Shown here: positions 41,827 to 49,563 of the stretch, piece by piece
Layout: each line of letters opens with the position of its first letter
Position numbering within the stretch: the stretch's first letter is position 1
Assembly: GCF_013415125.1 (NCBI RefSeq)
Contig: NZ_JACCDE010000017.1
Coordinates: 44,851 to 108,850, forward strand
Reading direction: 5' to 3'
Source: Vreelandella glaciei
Lineage (GTDB): Bacteria; Pseudomonadota; Gammaproteobacteria; Pseudomonadales; Halomonadaceae
Length of the DNA stretch: 64,000 nucleotides
Notes under the pieces: model-generated
Seen by the model: only the letters and a program-made list of their open reading frames with translations
What the model was told of the DNA's origin: nothing
Databases searched by the model: none
Made by a program: the position numbers and the translations under genes

Positions 41827-42426
41827 TTATAGATCGTGACCGGTTACGACATGGCAGATGTCGGCAAAGCTTTTCGCCATCGGCACCGGATTGATCTCTT
41901 TGCCTACCGCCGTCTGTATATCGCTTGCTGAGATAATGCCGCGAATTCTAAGTTCGTGATTATCATTTTGCTCGGTGATCAACAGATGCTGGTCGGTAAC
42001 GGCTTCCATTGATAGTACCAGGTCTTCGATGGTCAGCGATGCCAGTTGCGCGACAGGCATAGCGCTCAGCTTGTGCCATGGCGTCATGATCATTTCAGCG
42101 GTGACTTCTGCACGGGTCAGGTTACGCTGCTGCATGGCCAGGTTGATGCGCCGGGTACCGATTACTTCTTTCGACGTAATAACGCCGATACAGTGCGCTT
42201 GTTTATCCATGACGAACAACAGTCGTACACCGCCATGCCGCATCTTAAGGTGTGCCTCGTCGATAGGCGTGTCGGCTTCAACCGACTGCGGCATTACCTG
42301 GGAAAAGTCGGTAAGCACCGTCATGGCAGGACTGGTGGGCAACAGCCGCCGTGGGGCAGGCATCGCCAAAAGAGGGGTTGAGCCTAGTTGAACTAATGGC
42401 TTAGGTGAAAAAGTTACTTGGTTCAT
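41827..42426 (-). CDS. CBS-domain protein
   Basis: 199 residues from an ATG at 42426 with GGAGG upstream; the longer frame is rejected. A CBS pair covers roughly 45-195: SQVMPQSVEADTPIDEAHLKMRHGGVRLLFVMD and GVITSKEVIG, then AEMIMTPWHKLSAMPVAQLASLTIED with LRIRGIISASDIQ. No catalytic domain. Stand-alone CBS proteins sense adenine nucleotides or AdoMet. Ligand and role unknown. It lies just downstream of the sensor kinase on the same strand but after a 131-base gap, so probably separate. Confidence 0.85.
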   Translation of the reverse strand: MNQVTFSPKPLVQLGSTPLLAMPAPRRLLPTSPAMTVLTDFSQVMPQSVEADTPIDEAHLKMRHGGVRLLFVMDKQAHCIGVITSKEVIGTRRINLAMQQRNLTRAEVTAEMIMTPWHKLSAMPVAQLASLTIEDLVLSMEAVTDQHLLITEQNDNHELRIRGIISASDIQTAVGKEINPVPMAKSFADICHVVTGHDL

Positions 42427-42557
42427 CGGGGGACCTCCATGTGGAGAAAAGAGTGAGCCGTGGGTATCTGGCTCGCAGTGTGCCTCCACAGTTGCATGCA
42501 ATTCTTATCAGAACCTTAAGAGATCCATAAAACTCAGCTTAGGAAGCAAAGAAAAAT

Positions 42558-43943
42558 TTATTGCTTTTCTGGACGTTGTAGAACAATACGTACGCGTAGC
42601 CCCCCGCTGGGCGCATCATCAAGTTGAAGAGTGCCGCCATGGCGAGTGACCAAACGCTCAACGATGGAAAGCCCTAACCCCGAACCCGCGCTGGGGCCTG
42701 AGCGCTGAAAGCGCTCGACCACTTTTTTGCGTTCATTGACCGGGATGCCGGGTCCCTGATCATCCACCATGAGCTGAAAGCCGTGTGGTGTCGTCGTCAG
42801 CGTGATGTTGATGGCGCTCTGGTTAGGCGAGTGCTGGATGGCATTACCGACCAGATTTTGTACCAAGGTTTCAATCGCGCCGGGCTCTTCTGTGATGGAC
42901 CACTCCCCCTGCTCATCGGCGTTTAGCAGCAGTTGCTGCTGGCGTTCAGCGGCCAGTGGCGAAAGCTTGGCCAGGGTTTCCCGCACTTCACTGAGTAGGT
43001 TGGTGGCGCGGTACTCAGGTTGTGAATCTTCTTCAGGGTCCAGGCGCGCCAGCGTTAACAACTGGGTAACCAAGCGCGTGGCCCGGGCAACGCCGCCGCG
43101 CAGGTGGCTGAGCGCCTCCTGGCGATCTTCAAGATTATCGGCGGTCAGTGCGTTCTGGGCGTGTAGGTCAAGCACTGCTAAGGGGGTGCGTAACTCATGG
43201 GCGGCATCGGCAATAAAGCGCTTTTCGCGTACGCGCATGATGCGGATGCGCTCTAACAGCCGGTTAAGCGCGCCGGCGATGGTGTCCAACTCGTGGGGCA
43301 AGGGGCTAAGCGTCAAGGGCTGCAAATTGTGCGGGTCACGACTGCGAATCTGCTCGGCCATGCGGGATAACGGTGCCAGCCCCCAGCCAATCGACCACCA
43401 TAGCAGCGCGGAGAGGAGCGGCAGGCCGATCAGGTCGGGCAGCAGCGTTCGGAGCGCTACCGCCCTGATTAGTTCCCCGCGGACGTCTTCGCGCTCGCTC
43501 ACTACCACACGGTTTGATGAGTCCGGCACTTCAAGCACATATACCCGCCAATCGTGCTCGTCCACGGTCAGCGTCGAGTAGCCGATAGGCTGTTGGGCAA
43601 GGGGGGCTTCAGGGGCCGTGGCAGAGCGCAGCAGCAGTTGCTCGTTTTCCCACAACTGAAAGGCCAGTTTGCTTTCATAACGGTGGCCCGCAAAGCGCTT
43701 GTCGGACTGACGAGCGCGCTGCAAGGCGCTTTCCAGACTGTTTAGTAGCACATTGCGGTCAGTATCCGGCAGTGGTGCCTGTAACAACCCTTCCAGCAAG
43801 CGTGCATTCTGCGCCAGGCTGGCATCGTAAAGTTCTTCTATTTCATGGGCGGCATAACGGTAGCTGACAAAGCCGATTACCAGCATGCTTAGGCCAAATA
43901 CCAGTAGCGCCAGCCCTAGGGTACGTTGGCGAATAGACGTCAT
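42558..43943 (-). CDS. QseC/PmrB-type sensor histidine kinase
   Basis: Inner-membrane kinase, 461 residues. Membrane helix at 11-30, periplasmic domain about 31-165 of the 2CSK_N/QseC kind (YESKLAFQLWENEQLLLRS), second membrane helix 168-190, HAMP-like region, H-box AAHELRTPLAVLDLHAQ with His249, N-box VQNLVGNAIQHS, G-boxes DQGPGIP and GSGLGLSIV. It overlaps the response regulator by 4 bases and is the last gene of a seven-gene operon, so it probably controls that operon's own product pathway. Signal unknown. Confidence 0.92.
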   Translation of the reverse strand: MTSIRQRTLGLALLVFGLSMLVIGFVSYRYAAHEIEELYDASLAQNARLLEGLLQAPLPDTDRNVLLNSLESALQRARQSDKRFAGHRYESKLAFQLWENEQLLLRSATAPEAPLAQQPIGYSTLTVDEHDWRVYVLEVPDSSNRVVVSEREDVRGELIRAVALRTLLPDLIGLPLLSALLWWSIGWGLAPLSRMAEQIRSRDPHNLQPLTLSPLPHELDTIAGALNRLLERIRIMRVREKRFIADAAHELRTPLAVLDLHAQNALTADNLEDRQEALSHLRGGVARATRLVTQLLTLARLDPEEDSQPEYRATNLLSEVRETLAKLSPLAAERQQQLLLNADEQGEWSITEEPGAIETLVQNLVGNAIQHSPNQSAINITLTTTPHGFQLMVDDQGPGIPVNERKKVVERFQRSGPSAGSGLGLSIVERLVTRHGGTLQLDDAPSGGLRVRIVLQRPEKQ

Positions 43944-44614
43944 ATGTCATCCTTTGGCTTATCCATCACATAGCCAATGCCGCGCACCGTGCGGATAACG
44001 TCGGTGAATAGCTTGCGTCGTAAATGGTGGATATGGACCTCAATGGCATTGCTCTCGACATCCTCGTCCCAGCCGTAGACCAAGCGGGTCAAGGTATCGC
44101 GGGTAAACACCCGGCCCGGGTGGCTCATAAACTCTTGCAGTAGCGTCAACTCGCGCCGCGACAAGCTCACATCTTGGCCCTGATAGCTGACGTTAAAGGT
44201 GTGCGGGTCCAGGCGGATACCACGAAAGCTCAATATGCTGCTGATCTGGCCTTGGCTGCGGCGTAGCAAGGCGCGTAGTCGGGCTTTCAGCTCAGCCACT
44301 TCAAACGGTTTGGTTAAATAATCATCGGCGCCAGCATCCAGCCCCGCGATGCGGTCATCCACCGCGTCGCGGGCCGTCAGTACCAAAATGGGCACCTGAC
44401 TGCCGTGGCGCCTGACAGCGTTTAATACCGCCATGCCATCCATGCGCGGCAGCCCTAAATCGAGAATCACCGCATCAAAGGGTTCCCCCTCTGTTAGCGC
44501 GTTTAGCGCGGTAGTGCCGTCGCTCAGATGATCCACCGTGTAGTGCTCGGGCTTTAAAGCCAAACGGATGCCTGAAGCTAGGCTTGGGTCATCCTCTACC
44601 AGCAAAATGCGCAT
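43940..44614 (-). CDS. OmpR/PhoB-family response regulator
   Basis: 224 residues. Receiver domain with acidic pocket EDD near 7-9, phosphorylation site Asp52 (VILDLGLPRMDG), Thr in LTARDAVDD, Lys in TKPFEVAEL; then a winged-helix DNA-binding domain with LSRRELTLLQEFMSHPGRVFTR and EVHIHHLRRKL, closest in style to QseB/PmrA. A CTTAAC-N5-CTTAAG direct repeat at 48935-48951, upstream of the operon, is of the type such regulators bind. Eleven bases after the TPR gene. Confidence 0.93.
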   Translation of the reverse strand: MRILLVEDDPSLASGIRLALKPEHYTVDHLSDGTTALNALTEGEPFDAVILDLGLPRMDGMAVLNAVRRHGSQVPILVLTARDAVDDRIAGLDAGADDYLTKPFEVAELKARLRALLRRSQGQISSILSFRGIRLDPHTFNVSYQGQDVSLSRRELTLLQEFMSHPGRVFTRDTLTRLVYGWDEDVESNAIEVHIHHLRRKLFTDVIRTVRGIGYVMDKPKDDI

Positions 44615-44625
44615 AGGGCTCCTTC

Positions 44626-45291
44626 CTATTGAAGTTCTGACATCAACTGATGGATGTCGTCACGGCGGCCACTGTCAGCCAGTTCGCGACCAGGCCGAGG
44701 CGCTGCCATCAAGGCGCGCTCCAACGCTTGGCGTGCTTCTGCATCGCGACCCTGCTCATGTAAATAGTCGCCCCAGAAGTAGAGACTGTCGATCCCTTCG
44801 GGGTTAATCGCAAGAGCCCTTTGCAAATGCCACTCGGCTTTTTGTTCATCGCCAAAGCCGATCGGCCAGCCAGGTACCTGATAATAGAGCGCACCCAGGC
44901 TGGTATAGGCCGAACCATCCAGCGCCAGCGGGTTCAGTTCCAGCGCGGCTTCAAGCTCTTTTTTAGCCTGTTTTACCAGCCCCAGCGCGCTCAGCCCACC
45001 ACTGGCACCTGCTTCTGTCGAGCGGATAATGCCGGCCCAGATATGCAGTTCGGCGGCGTCTGGGTAGCGTTCGACGAGCTGTTCAGCCTGGTCGCCTAAG
45101 CGGCTGAAGGCTGCCGCCTGTTCATCTGGCGGCAGCGTATAGTTAATTTCCGCCCAACGCTGCTGTAGTTCGGCAAGCGATGCGGCGACAGCCGCGCTAT
45201 CCCCCTCACTGGCGATCCCCTGAAGGCTTATCAAGCCAATGGCGCTAGCCAATAGCGTGGTACGCAGCGTTTTGAAAGATAGTATGATCAT
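44626..45291 (-). CDS. TPR-repeat periplasmic protein
   Basis: 221 residues: signal peptide (TTLLASAIGLISLQGIASE, cut near 28), then tetratricopeptide-like helices, for example AEQLVERYPDAAELHIWAGII, KKELEAALELNPLALDGSAYTSLGALYY, WHLQRALAINPEGIDSLYFWGDYLHEQGRDAEARQAL. No Cys after the signal peptide, so soluble periplasmic or released. It overlaps the SDR gene by ATGA and precedes the regulator. Role unknown; a scaffold or a sensor accessory is possible. Confidence 0.8.
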   Translation of the reverse strand: MIILSFKTLRTTLLASAIGLISLQGIASEGDSAAVAASLAELQQRWAEINYTLPPDEQAAAFSRLGDQAEQLVERYPDAAELHIWAGIIRSTEAGASGGLSALGLVKQAKKELEAALELNPLALDGSAYTSLGALYYQVPGWPIGFGDEQKAEWHLQRALAINPEGIDSLYFWGDYLHEQGRDAEARQALERALMAAPRPGRELADSGRRDDIHQLMSELQ

Positions 45292-46130
45292 AAGGAAGAC
45301 TCCTTGGTGGCAACGAACCGGCGAATGACGGGCAGTTGACGTAACAGGGCCCGGTCAACAGCGCCTGGCCATAGCGTATTGAGGCGGGTAAAAAAACGTT
45401 CTGGCAGGCCAATTTGTAGTTCCTCACGCTGCTGTTCCACGGCATTGATAATGGCCAGGGCAACGGCGTCAGGAGTGTCGACGGTATTGCCCAGGGCCGC
45501 ATTGAGTGCCTCGGTTTGTGGCGAGTTCATCGCGGTGCGGGTGGCCCGTGGGGCGATATACATCACCCGCACACGGGTATCGGCCAGTTCCCGGCGCAGT
45601 GCTTGGCTAAAACCGCGCAGGGCGAATTTGGTGGCGCAGTAAGTGACTTGGCCTGGGTAGCCCAGCCGCCCGAGCGTCGAACCAATGGTGATAATCGTCG
45701 CCTGGGGGCCAGCCATTAGCTGGGGAAGCAGCGCGCGGGTCAGTTGCAGGGTGGCGGTCAGATTAATCGCCACCAGCTGTTCGATATCGCTGTCACTGGC
45801 AGTATCAAAAAATCCCTGCTGATTACTGCCAGCGGTATTAATCAACATATTGCAGCCTGCCCCATGCGCAGCGCTGACTAAGCGGCTGCGATCACTGGCG
45901 TTGGTTAAATCAGCGCTAACGGCGGTGATGTGATTGGGAAAACGGTCGACTAACGAAGCCAGCGCGTCTTGTTGACGACCACTTACCAGCAGGTGCGCGC
46001 CCCGCTGCGCCAGCGCTTCGGCCAGGGCCATACCTATACCGCCGCTGGCGCCGGTGATTAAAATTCGCTGGCCCGGCCATCCGCCGGGCAGCCTATTTTT
46101 TCTCGGCCAAAGCAGGCTAGGCAAGCGCAT
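45288..46130 (-). CDS. Short-chain dehydrogenase/reductase
   Basis: 280 residues from an ATG at 46130 with GGAGG nine bases upstream. Classical SDR: cofactor motif TGASGGIG at 26-33, NTAG near 98, catalytic Ser151, Tyr164 and Lys168 (YCATK). The N-terminal 20 residues are an extension. GRQQ after beta-2 suggests NADP(H). It starts inside the diiron gene (14-base overlap), so its substrate is probably a product of the same pathway. Exact substrate unknown. Confidence 0.9.
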   Translation of the reverse strand: MRLPSLLWPRKNRLPGGWPGQRILITGASGGIGMALAEALAQRGAHLLVSGRQQDALASLVDRFPNHITAVSADLTNASDRSRLVSAAHGAGCNMLINTAGSNQQGFFDTASDSDIEQLVAINLTATLQLTRALLPQLMAGPQATIITIGSTLGRLGYPGQVTYCATKFALRGFSQALRRELADTRVRVMYIAPRATRTAMNSPQTEALNAALGNTVDTPDAVALAIINAVEQQREELQIGLPERFFTRLNTLWPGAVDRALLRQLPVIRRFVATKESSL

Positions 46131-46809
46131 GACTAAGTTCCTCCACCGCGCTGCCGCTCTGACAGCGGGCTTCGATGCCTCTAAACATGGCCCCGTACAG
46201 GCGGTAGAACATATTGGCGCTATCAATCACCACGGACAGATCGTCGGCACCTAGCTGATTGATCTGCTCTTCAAAAAAGGCCAAATGACCAATATCCAGG
46301 CTGCCGTGGGAGGTGAGGTAGCGCACGGCATTGTTAGGAAGCGAAAGACTCGCCTGTAAGCGCTCGGCGGCCTGGGTGGCAAGCGCGGTACTGGTGCCTT
46401 CCAGCACCTGCACCATGCCGAAAAATGCCACCGGGTTGCCGTGTTCTACGGCATCACGAATCCAGGCCACCATTAACCGAGTGGCGGGGTCTGGCAGGGC
46501 GGCAGCGGCGGTATCTGCATCCCCGCCCGCGGCGCGGATATCGTCCAGTATCCATTTTTCATGGCCGTGCTCCTCTTCGATGTACTCCACTAGCGCCGTG
46601 CGTAACCAGTCGAGCCGATCAGGCAGCCGTGCGCCGCAGGCCATCATTAGCGGCACGGTGAAACGAACGTGGTGATATGCCTGACCTAAAAAGGCGAGAT
46701 ACTCCTCTAGGGAGACATTGCCCGCCAGGGCGCGGTTGACGATAGGGGTGGTCAGTAGCCAGGTGCGTGCTTCCTGGGTAGCGTCTTGCAACTGTTGGTA
46801 AGCGGTCAT
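46117..46809 (-). CDS. Heme-oxygenase-like (TenA-fold) putative diiron oxidase
   Basis: 230 residues, all helical. Candidate metal ligands are Glu78-80 and His81/His83 in YIEEEHGHEKWILDD, Glu137 in VLEGTS, and His168, Asp172 and His175 in HGSLDIGHLAFFEE. This pattern fits the heme-oxygenase-like diiron oxidase superfamily, whose known members include UndA (fatty acid to terminal alkene) and several N-oxygenases. Sandwiched between an AMP ligase and an SDR with overlapping reading frames. The reaction here is unknown; oxidation of a fatty or amino-acid-derived substrate is an inference. Confidence 0.8.
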   Translation of the reverse strand: MTAYQQLQDATQEARTWLLTTPIVNRALAGNVSLEEYLAFLGQAYHHVRFTVPLMMACGARLPDRLDWLRTALVEYIEEEHGHEKWILDDIRAAGGDADTAAAALPDPATRLMVAWIRDAVEHGNPVAFFGMVQVLEGTSTALATQAAERLQASLSLPNNAVRYLTSHGSLDIGHLAFFEEQINQLGADDLSVVIDSANMFYRLYGAMFRGIEARCQSGSAVEELSHALA

Positions 46810-48266
46810 GGTGTTACTCCTTTGGGTGTGTCAGTCACGACGGCCCTTAGCCAGTGGCCATAGGCGGCTAGCAGGGTGTCGCGGCGTAGGCGGCCGTTGG
46901 CCGTGAGTTGTTGGTTATGGGGCGTAAAGGGGGCGGCGCGCTGCCACTCATGCACTTGGGCGTAATCGGGTAGCGTGCGATTGACTGCATTGAGGGCCGT
47001 GTCTATTTGGGCGTTGGTAATATGGGGCGCGGCGGGGACGATCAACGCGCGGTTAGCGGGCAGGGCCTCGCCATACACCATGGCTTGGGCAATGGCAGGC
47101 TGCGTGCAGAGCTCGCCCTCTACCCATTGCGGGTTGACGTTACGGCCATAGGCGGTAATAAAGACGTCCCGCTGGCGGCCATTGAGCGCGATGGTGCCGT
47201 CTTGCCACTGGCCGGTATCCCCTGTGGCGTACCAATCGCCGCAAGGTGCTTCGCCGATATAACCCAGCATCAAGGCACCGCGAATATGCAGCTGGCCTTC
47301 GCGATCAATGCGGATCTGGGCATGGCGCAGTGGGCGTCCAACGCCGCAGCTTGGCTCGCCTGGGCGATTCAGACAGACCACCGAGGTGCCTTCGGATAAA
47401 CCATAGCCTTCATAGACTGGCCATCCGCCACGCCGGGCGTGAGAGAGCAGTGTATTGGCCACCTGCGCGCCACCCACCGCCACAAAGCGCAGGCTATCTG
47501 GCGCCGTTGTGGACTCGCCGACCAACGCTTGAAGCAGTTGAGGCACCAAAATCATGCTGTGGGGTTGATAGCGCTCAATGGCATCAAGGGCGAGCCGAGC
47601 GTTAAAACCGCTGGCTCCCTGCCAGCCTAACGTGGCCATACCCGGTAAAATGCTGCAGGCACCCACCCATAGCGGCAGATAAAGCCCGCCGATATTTTCG
47701 AGCAGCGTTGAGAGGGGCAATATGGCTAAGTGGCGGCGTATATCAAGCGGTGCCACTACCTTCGCCAGGCTTTCAGTAACGGTTAATAGCGCCGTATTAT
47801 CCAAACACACGCCCTTGGGGGTGCCGCTAGTGCCCGAGGTAAAGGTGATGCGCGTGGTGCCTGCGTGTAACGCAGGGGAATGATCAACCCGGCGCTGGGC
47901 AATGGCTGCGTCGTGGGTGGCTTTGAAGCCGAAGGCCTCGCCGCCATGCCCAATCCAGCTATCCAGGCCCGCCTGCTGAACCACGTGGCGGTGCTGCTGT
48001 TCACTGAAAAAACCGGGAATAGGCACTGCCACACACGTTTCGGCCATCAGGGCTAAATCCCATAACGCCCACTCCAGCCCATTATCCAGCGCTAGTGCGA
48101 CGCGCCGGGCATTAACGTCACGTAAGCGCTGGCGCCGTTGGGCGACATGGTGAATGACGTCCGCATACGACAAATTCTGCTCGCCATCGGTAAGTGCGGT
48201 ACGCTGTGGACTGTGCTGGGCATGATGGGCAAGTCGCACCATCAGCGCATTAGGCAAGGCGTGCAT
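46806..48266 (-). CDS. AMP-dependent acyl/aryl ligase-like protein
   Basis: 486 residues from an ATG at 48266 with GAGGTG upstream. ANL-superfamily motifs are present: TFTSGTSGTPKGV at 141-153, YEGYGLSEGT, YATGDTGQW and GRQRDVFITAYGRNVNP. It would adenylate a carboxylic acid. Near the C-terminus, where the family has a catalytic lysine in GKxxRR, this protein reads TANGRLRRD, so the lysine position is Arg459. Either activity is altered or the transfer step is done by a partner. Overlaps its neighbours at both ends (4 and 17 bases). Confidence 0.88.
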   Translation of the reverse strand: MHALPNALMVRLAHHAQHSPQRTALTDGEQNLSYADVIHHVAQRRQRLRDVNARRVALALDNGLEWALWDLALMAETCVAVPIPGFFSEQQHRHVVQQAGLDSWIGHGGEAFGFKATHDAAIAQRRVDHSPALHAGTTRITFTSGTSGTPKGVCLDNTALLTVTESLAKVVAPLDIRRHLAILPLSTLLENIGGLYLPLWVGACSILPGMATLGWQGASGFNARLALDAIERYQPHSMILVPQLLQALVGESTTAPDSLRFVAVGGAQVANTLLSHARRGGWPVYEGYGLSEGTSVVCLNRPGEPSCGVGRPLRHAQIRIDREGQLHIRGALMLGYIGEAPCGDWYATGDTGQWQDGTIALNGRQRDVFITAYGRNVNPQWVEGELCTQPAIAQAMVYGEALPANRALIVPAAPHITNAQIDTALNAVNRTLPDYAQVHEWQRAAPFTPHNQQLTANGRLRRDTLLAAYGHWLRAVVTDTPKGVTP

Positions 48267-48891
48267 GCAGCACCTCTTCCCTGGCGATTTCAGTGAAGGC
48301 TGAGTGAGCCTGAAGCGTGTGCATGGCGCTGCGCAGATCACCGGCCATCACCCACGGGCGATGCTGGTAATAGCGCCCCCAGAGATGCGACGCTTCGCCC
48401 AGGCGGGTAGGATCGGCAGGGGTAATCGGTTGCGGTTCAAGCCCTAGGCGGCGCAGGCCGTTGGCGACTTCAGGCGTGGCCGTAAATAGCAGCCAAGCGA
48501 TGCCTTCCGCCGCCAGTTGATGAGCCAGATAGATGAATAGCTGGCGCTGCAAGCCAGGGCGTAAACTGGCCAGGTTGCCAATTTCGGCAATATCCCGACG
48601 GGCAAGTGACTGCTGAAACCCATGGTTAATAACCTGTTCAGCCTTGCCATCCAGGTAGCGCTCCAGAAAGAGTGGCCCGCTGCTGGCAAGGCGCAGCCCC
48701 ACCGCCGCTTGCGGTAGTCCCGCCTGCCACAGCCCAAACAGGCGGGGCAGAAAATGCTGAATATAAGCACTGTGTTGCTGGGCGAAGCGTTGCTGAATCA
48801 GTTGCTGAAGCATCGCTTTTTCCTGCCAATTGAGGGCTTCGTGCCAATCCAGTGTTGCCAGCGGAGTGGGGAGTGAACGTAGGCGAGCCAT
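48250..48891 (-). CDS. Thermostable-hemolysin family protein with GNAT-like features
   Basis: First gene of the seven-gene operon; 213 residues from an ATG at 48891 with GGAG eight bases upstream. It resembles the family named after the Vibrio thermostable hemolysin (delta-VPH). The sequence reads like an N-acyltransferase or autoinducer-synthase fold: LFLERYLDG near 74, EIGNLASL at 103-110, QRQLFIYLAHQLAAEGIAWLLFTAT at 115-139 and GLRRLGLEP. No signal peptide and no membrane-inserting segment are visible, which argues against a true secreted pore. I infer acyl transfer rather than hemolysis. Confidence 0.75.
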   Translation of the reverse strand: MARLRSLPTPLATLDWHEALNWQEKAMLQQLIQQRFAQQHSAYIQHFLPRLFGLWQAGLPQAAVGLRLASSGPLFLERYLDGKAEQVINHGFQQSLARRDIAEIGNLASLRPGLQRQLFIYLAHQLAAEGIAWLLFTATPEVANGLRRLGLEPQPITPADPTRLGEASHLWGRYYQHRPWVMAGDLRSAMHTLQAHSAFTEIAREEVLHARLA

Positions 48892-48934
48892 CGGGTGATC
48901 TCCATCGTGTTTTCCGACACTCTGGGCGGGTTTA

Positions 48935-48969
48935 CTTAACGAAAACTTAAGCAGGGATAAATATTTATC
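48935..48969. promoter_or_regulatory. Operator-like repeat and symmetric -10-like palindrome in the divergent promoter
   Basis: CTTAAC (48935-48940), GAAAA, CTTAAG (48946-48951): two half-sites 11 bases apart, the layout bound by PmrA/QseB-type regulators. Adjacent is a perfect 14-base palindrome GATAAATATTTATC (48956-48969) that could give a -10 in either direction. Lies between the hemolysin-family operon (leftward) and the small gene at 49005 (rightward). The operon's own regulator is of the matching family. Confidence 0.55.
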
Positions 48970-49004
48970 GCTGTTTTGACCGAGCAATGGAGAGGTAACG
49001 CCCC

Positions 49005-49367
49005 TTGAGACCGTGCAGTGCCCCCTCACTACGTCGCGAGGCACTGCTGCAGTTGGCTGCTGCTCATGATTCTAAGCAGCAAACCGCCCTGAGCGGGGCG
49101 GTAAAGGCAATGTACGATCAGCCAGACGAACAGTGGGGCGGGTTATGGATAAGCCTTGACGCGGGACAGCTAACGGGCGCTATCTGGGTGCAACCCTTGC
49201 CGATGAACATGGCCCAGCTGTGGTTACCCAAGGCCGAAGGAGTACATGCCCGCGCGCTATTGAATAGCGCCCTTGAACTTGCCCAGCAGGCGGGTTTTAA
49301 GCAATATGCGCAACAGCGTTTATTAGCGTGGAAAGGGGGTGGCGAAAGGAGTGAAGCCCCCCACTAA
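49005..49367 (+). CDS. Small protein resembling part of an acetyltransferase
   Basis: Not firmly recognised. 120 residues from a TTG start. The centre, GGLWISLDAGQLTGAIWVQPLP and ALLNSALELAQQAGFKQYAQQRLL, resembles the N-terminal strands and helices of a GNAT domain, but the length is short and an acetyl-CoA motif is not clear. It is divergent from the hemolysin-family operon across a shared regulatory region and may be co-regulated. Start uncertain; could be a truncated or a genuinely half-length protein. Confidence 0.5.
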   Translation: MRPCSAPSLRREALLQLAAAHDSKQQTALSGAVKAMYDQPDEQWGGLWISLDAGQLTGAIWVQPLPMNMAQLWLPKAEGVHARALLNSALELAQQAGFKQYAQQRLLAWKGGGERSEAPH

Positions 49368-49563
49368 TGCCTAAATAGTCGTGATTGGTGGCATAGGCGC
49401 GCTTAGTAGCATTTTCTTGCGCTTTGCGTTGCCGTTATACTAGCTCTATACACGCGTCTTGGCGTCTCAGCGGTGCTTTTCACAGATTGGCGCTGCCGCG
49501 CGCAGGGGTTAAGGCAGAAGTTAAGAACAAACGGTTGATGACAATACTCAAGAGGTGGTGAGA

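Noticed and set aside
42802..43581. 259-codon plus-strand frame opposite the sensor kinase
   Set aside because: Ser/Arg-rich antisense shadow of a well-supported kinase gene.
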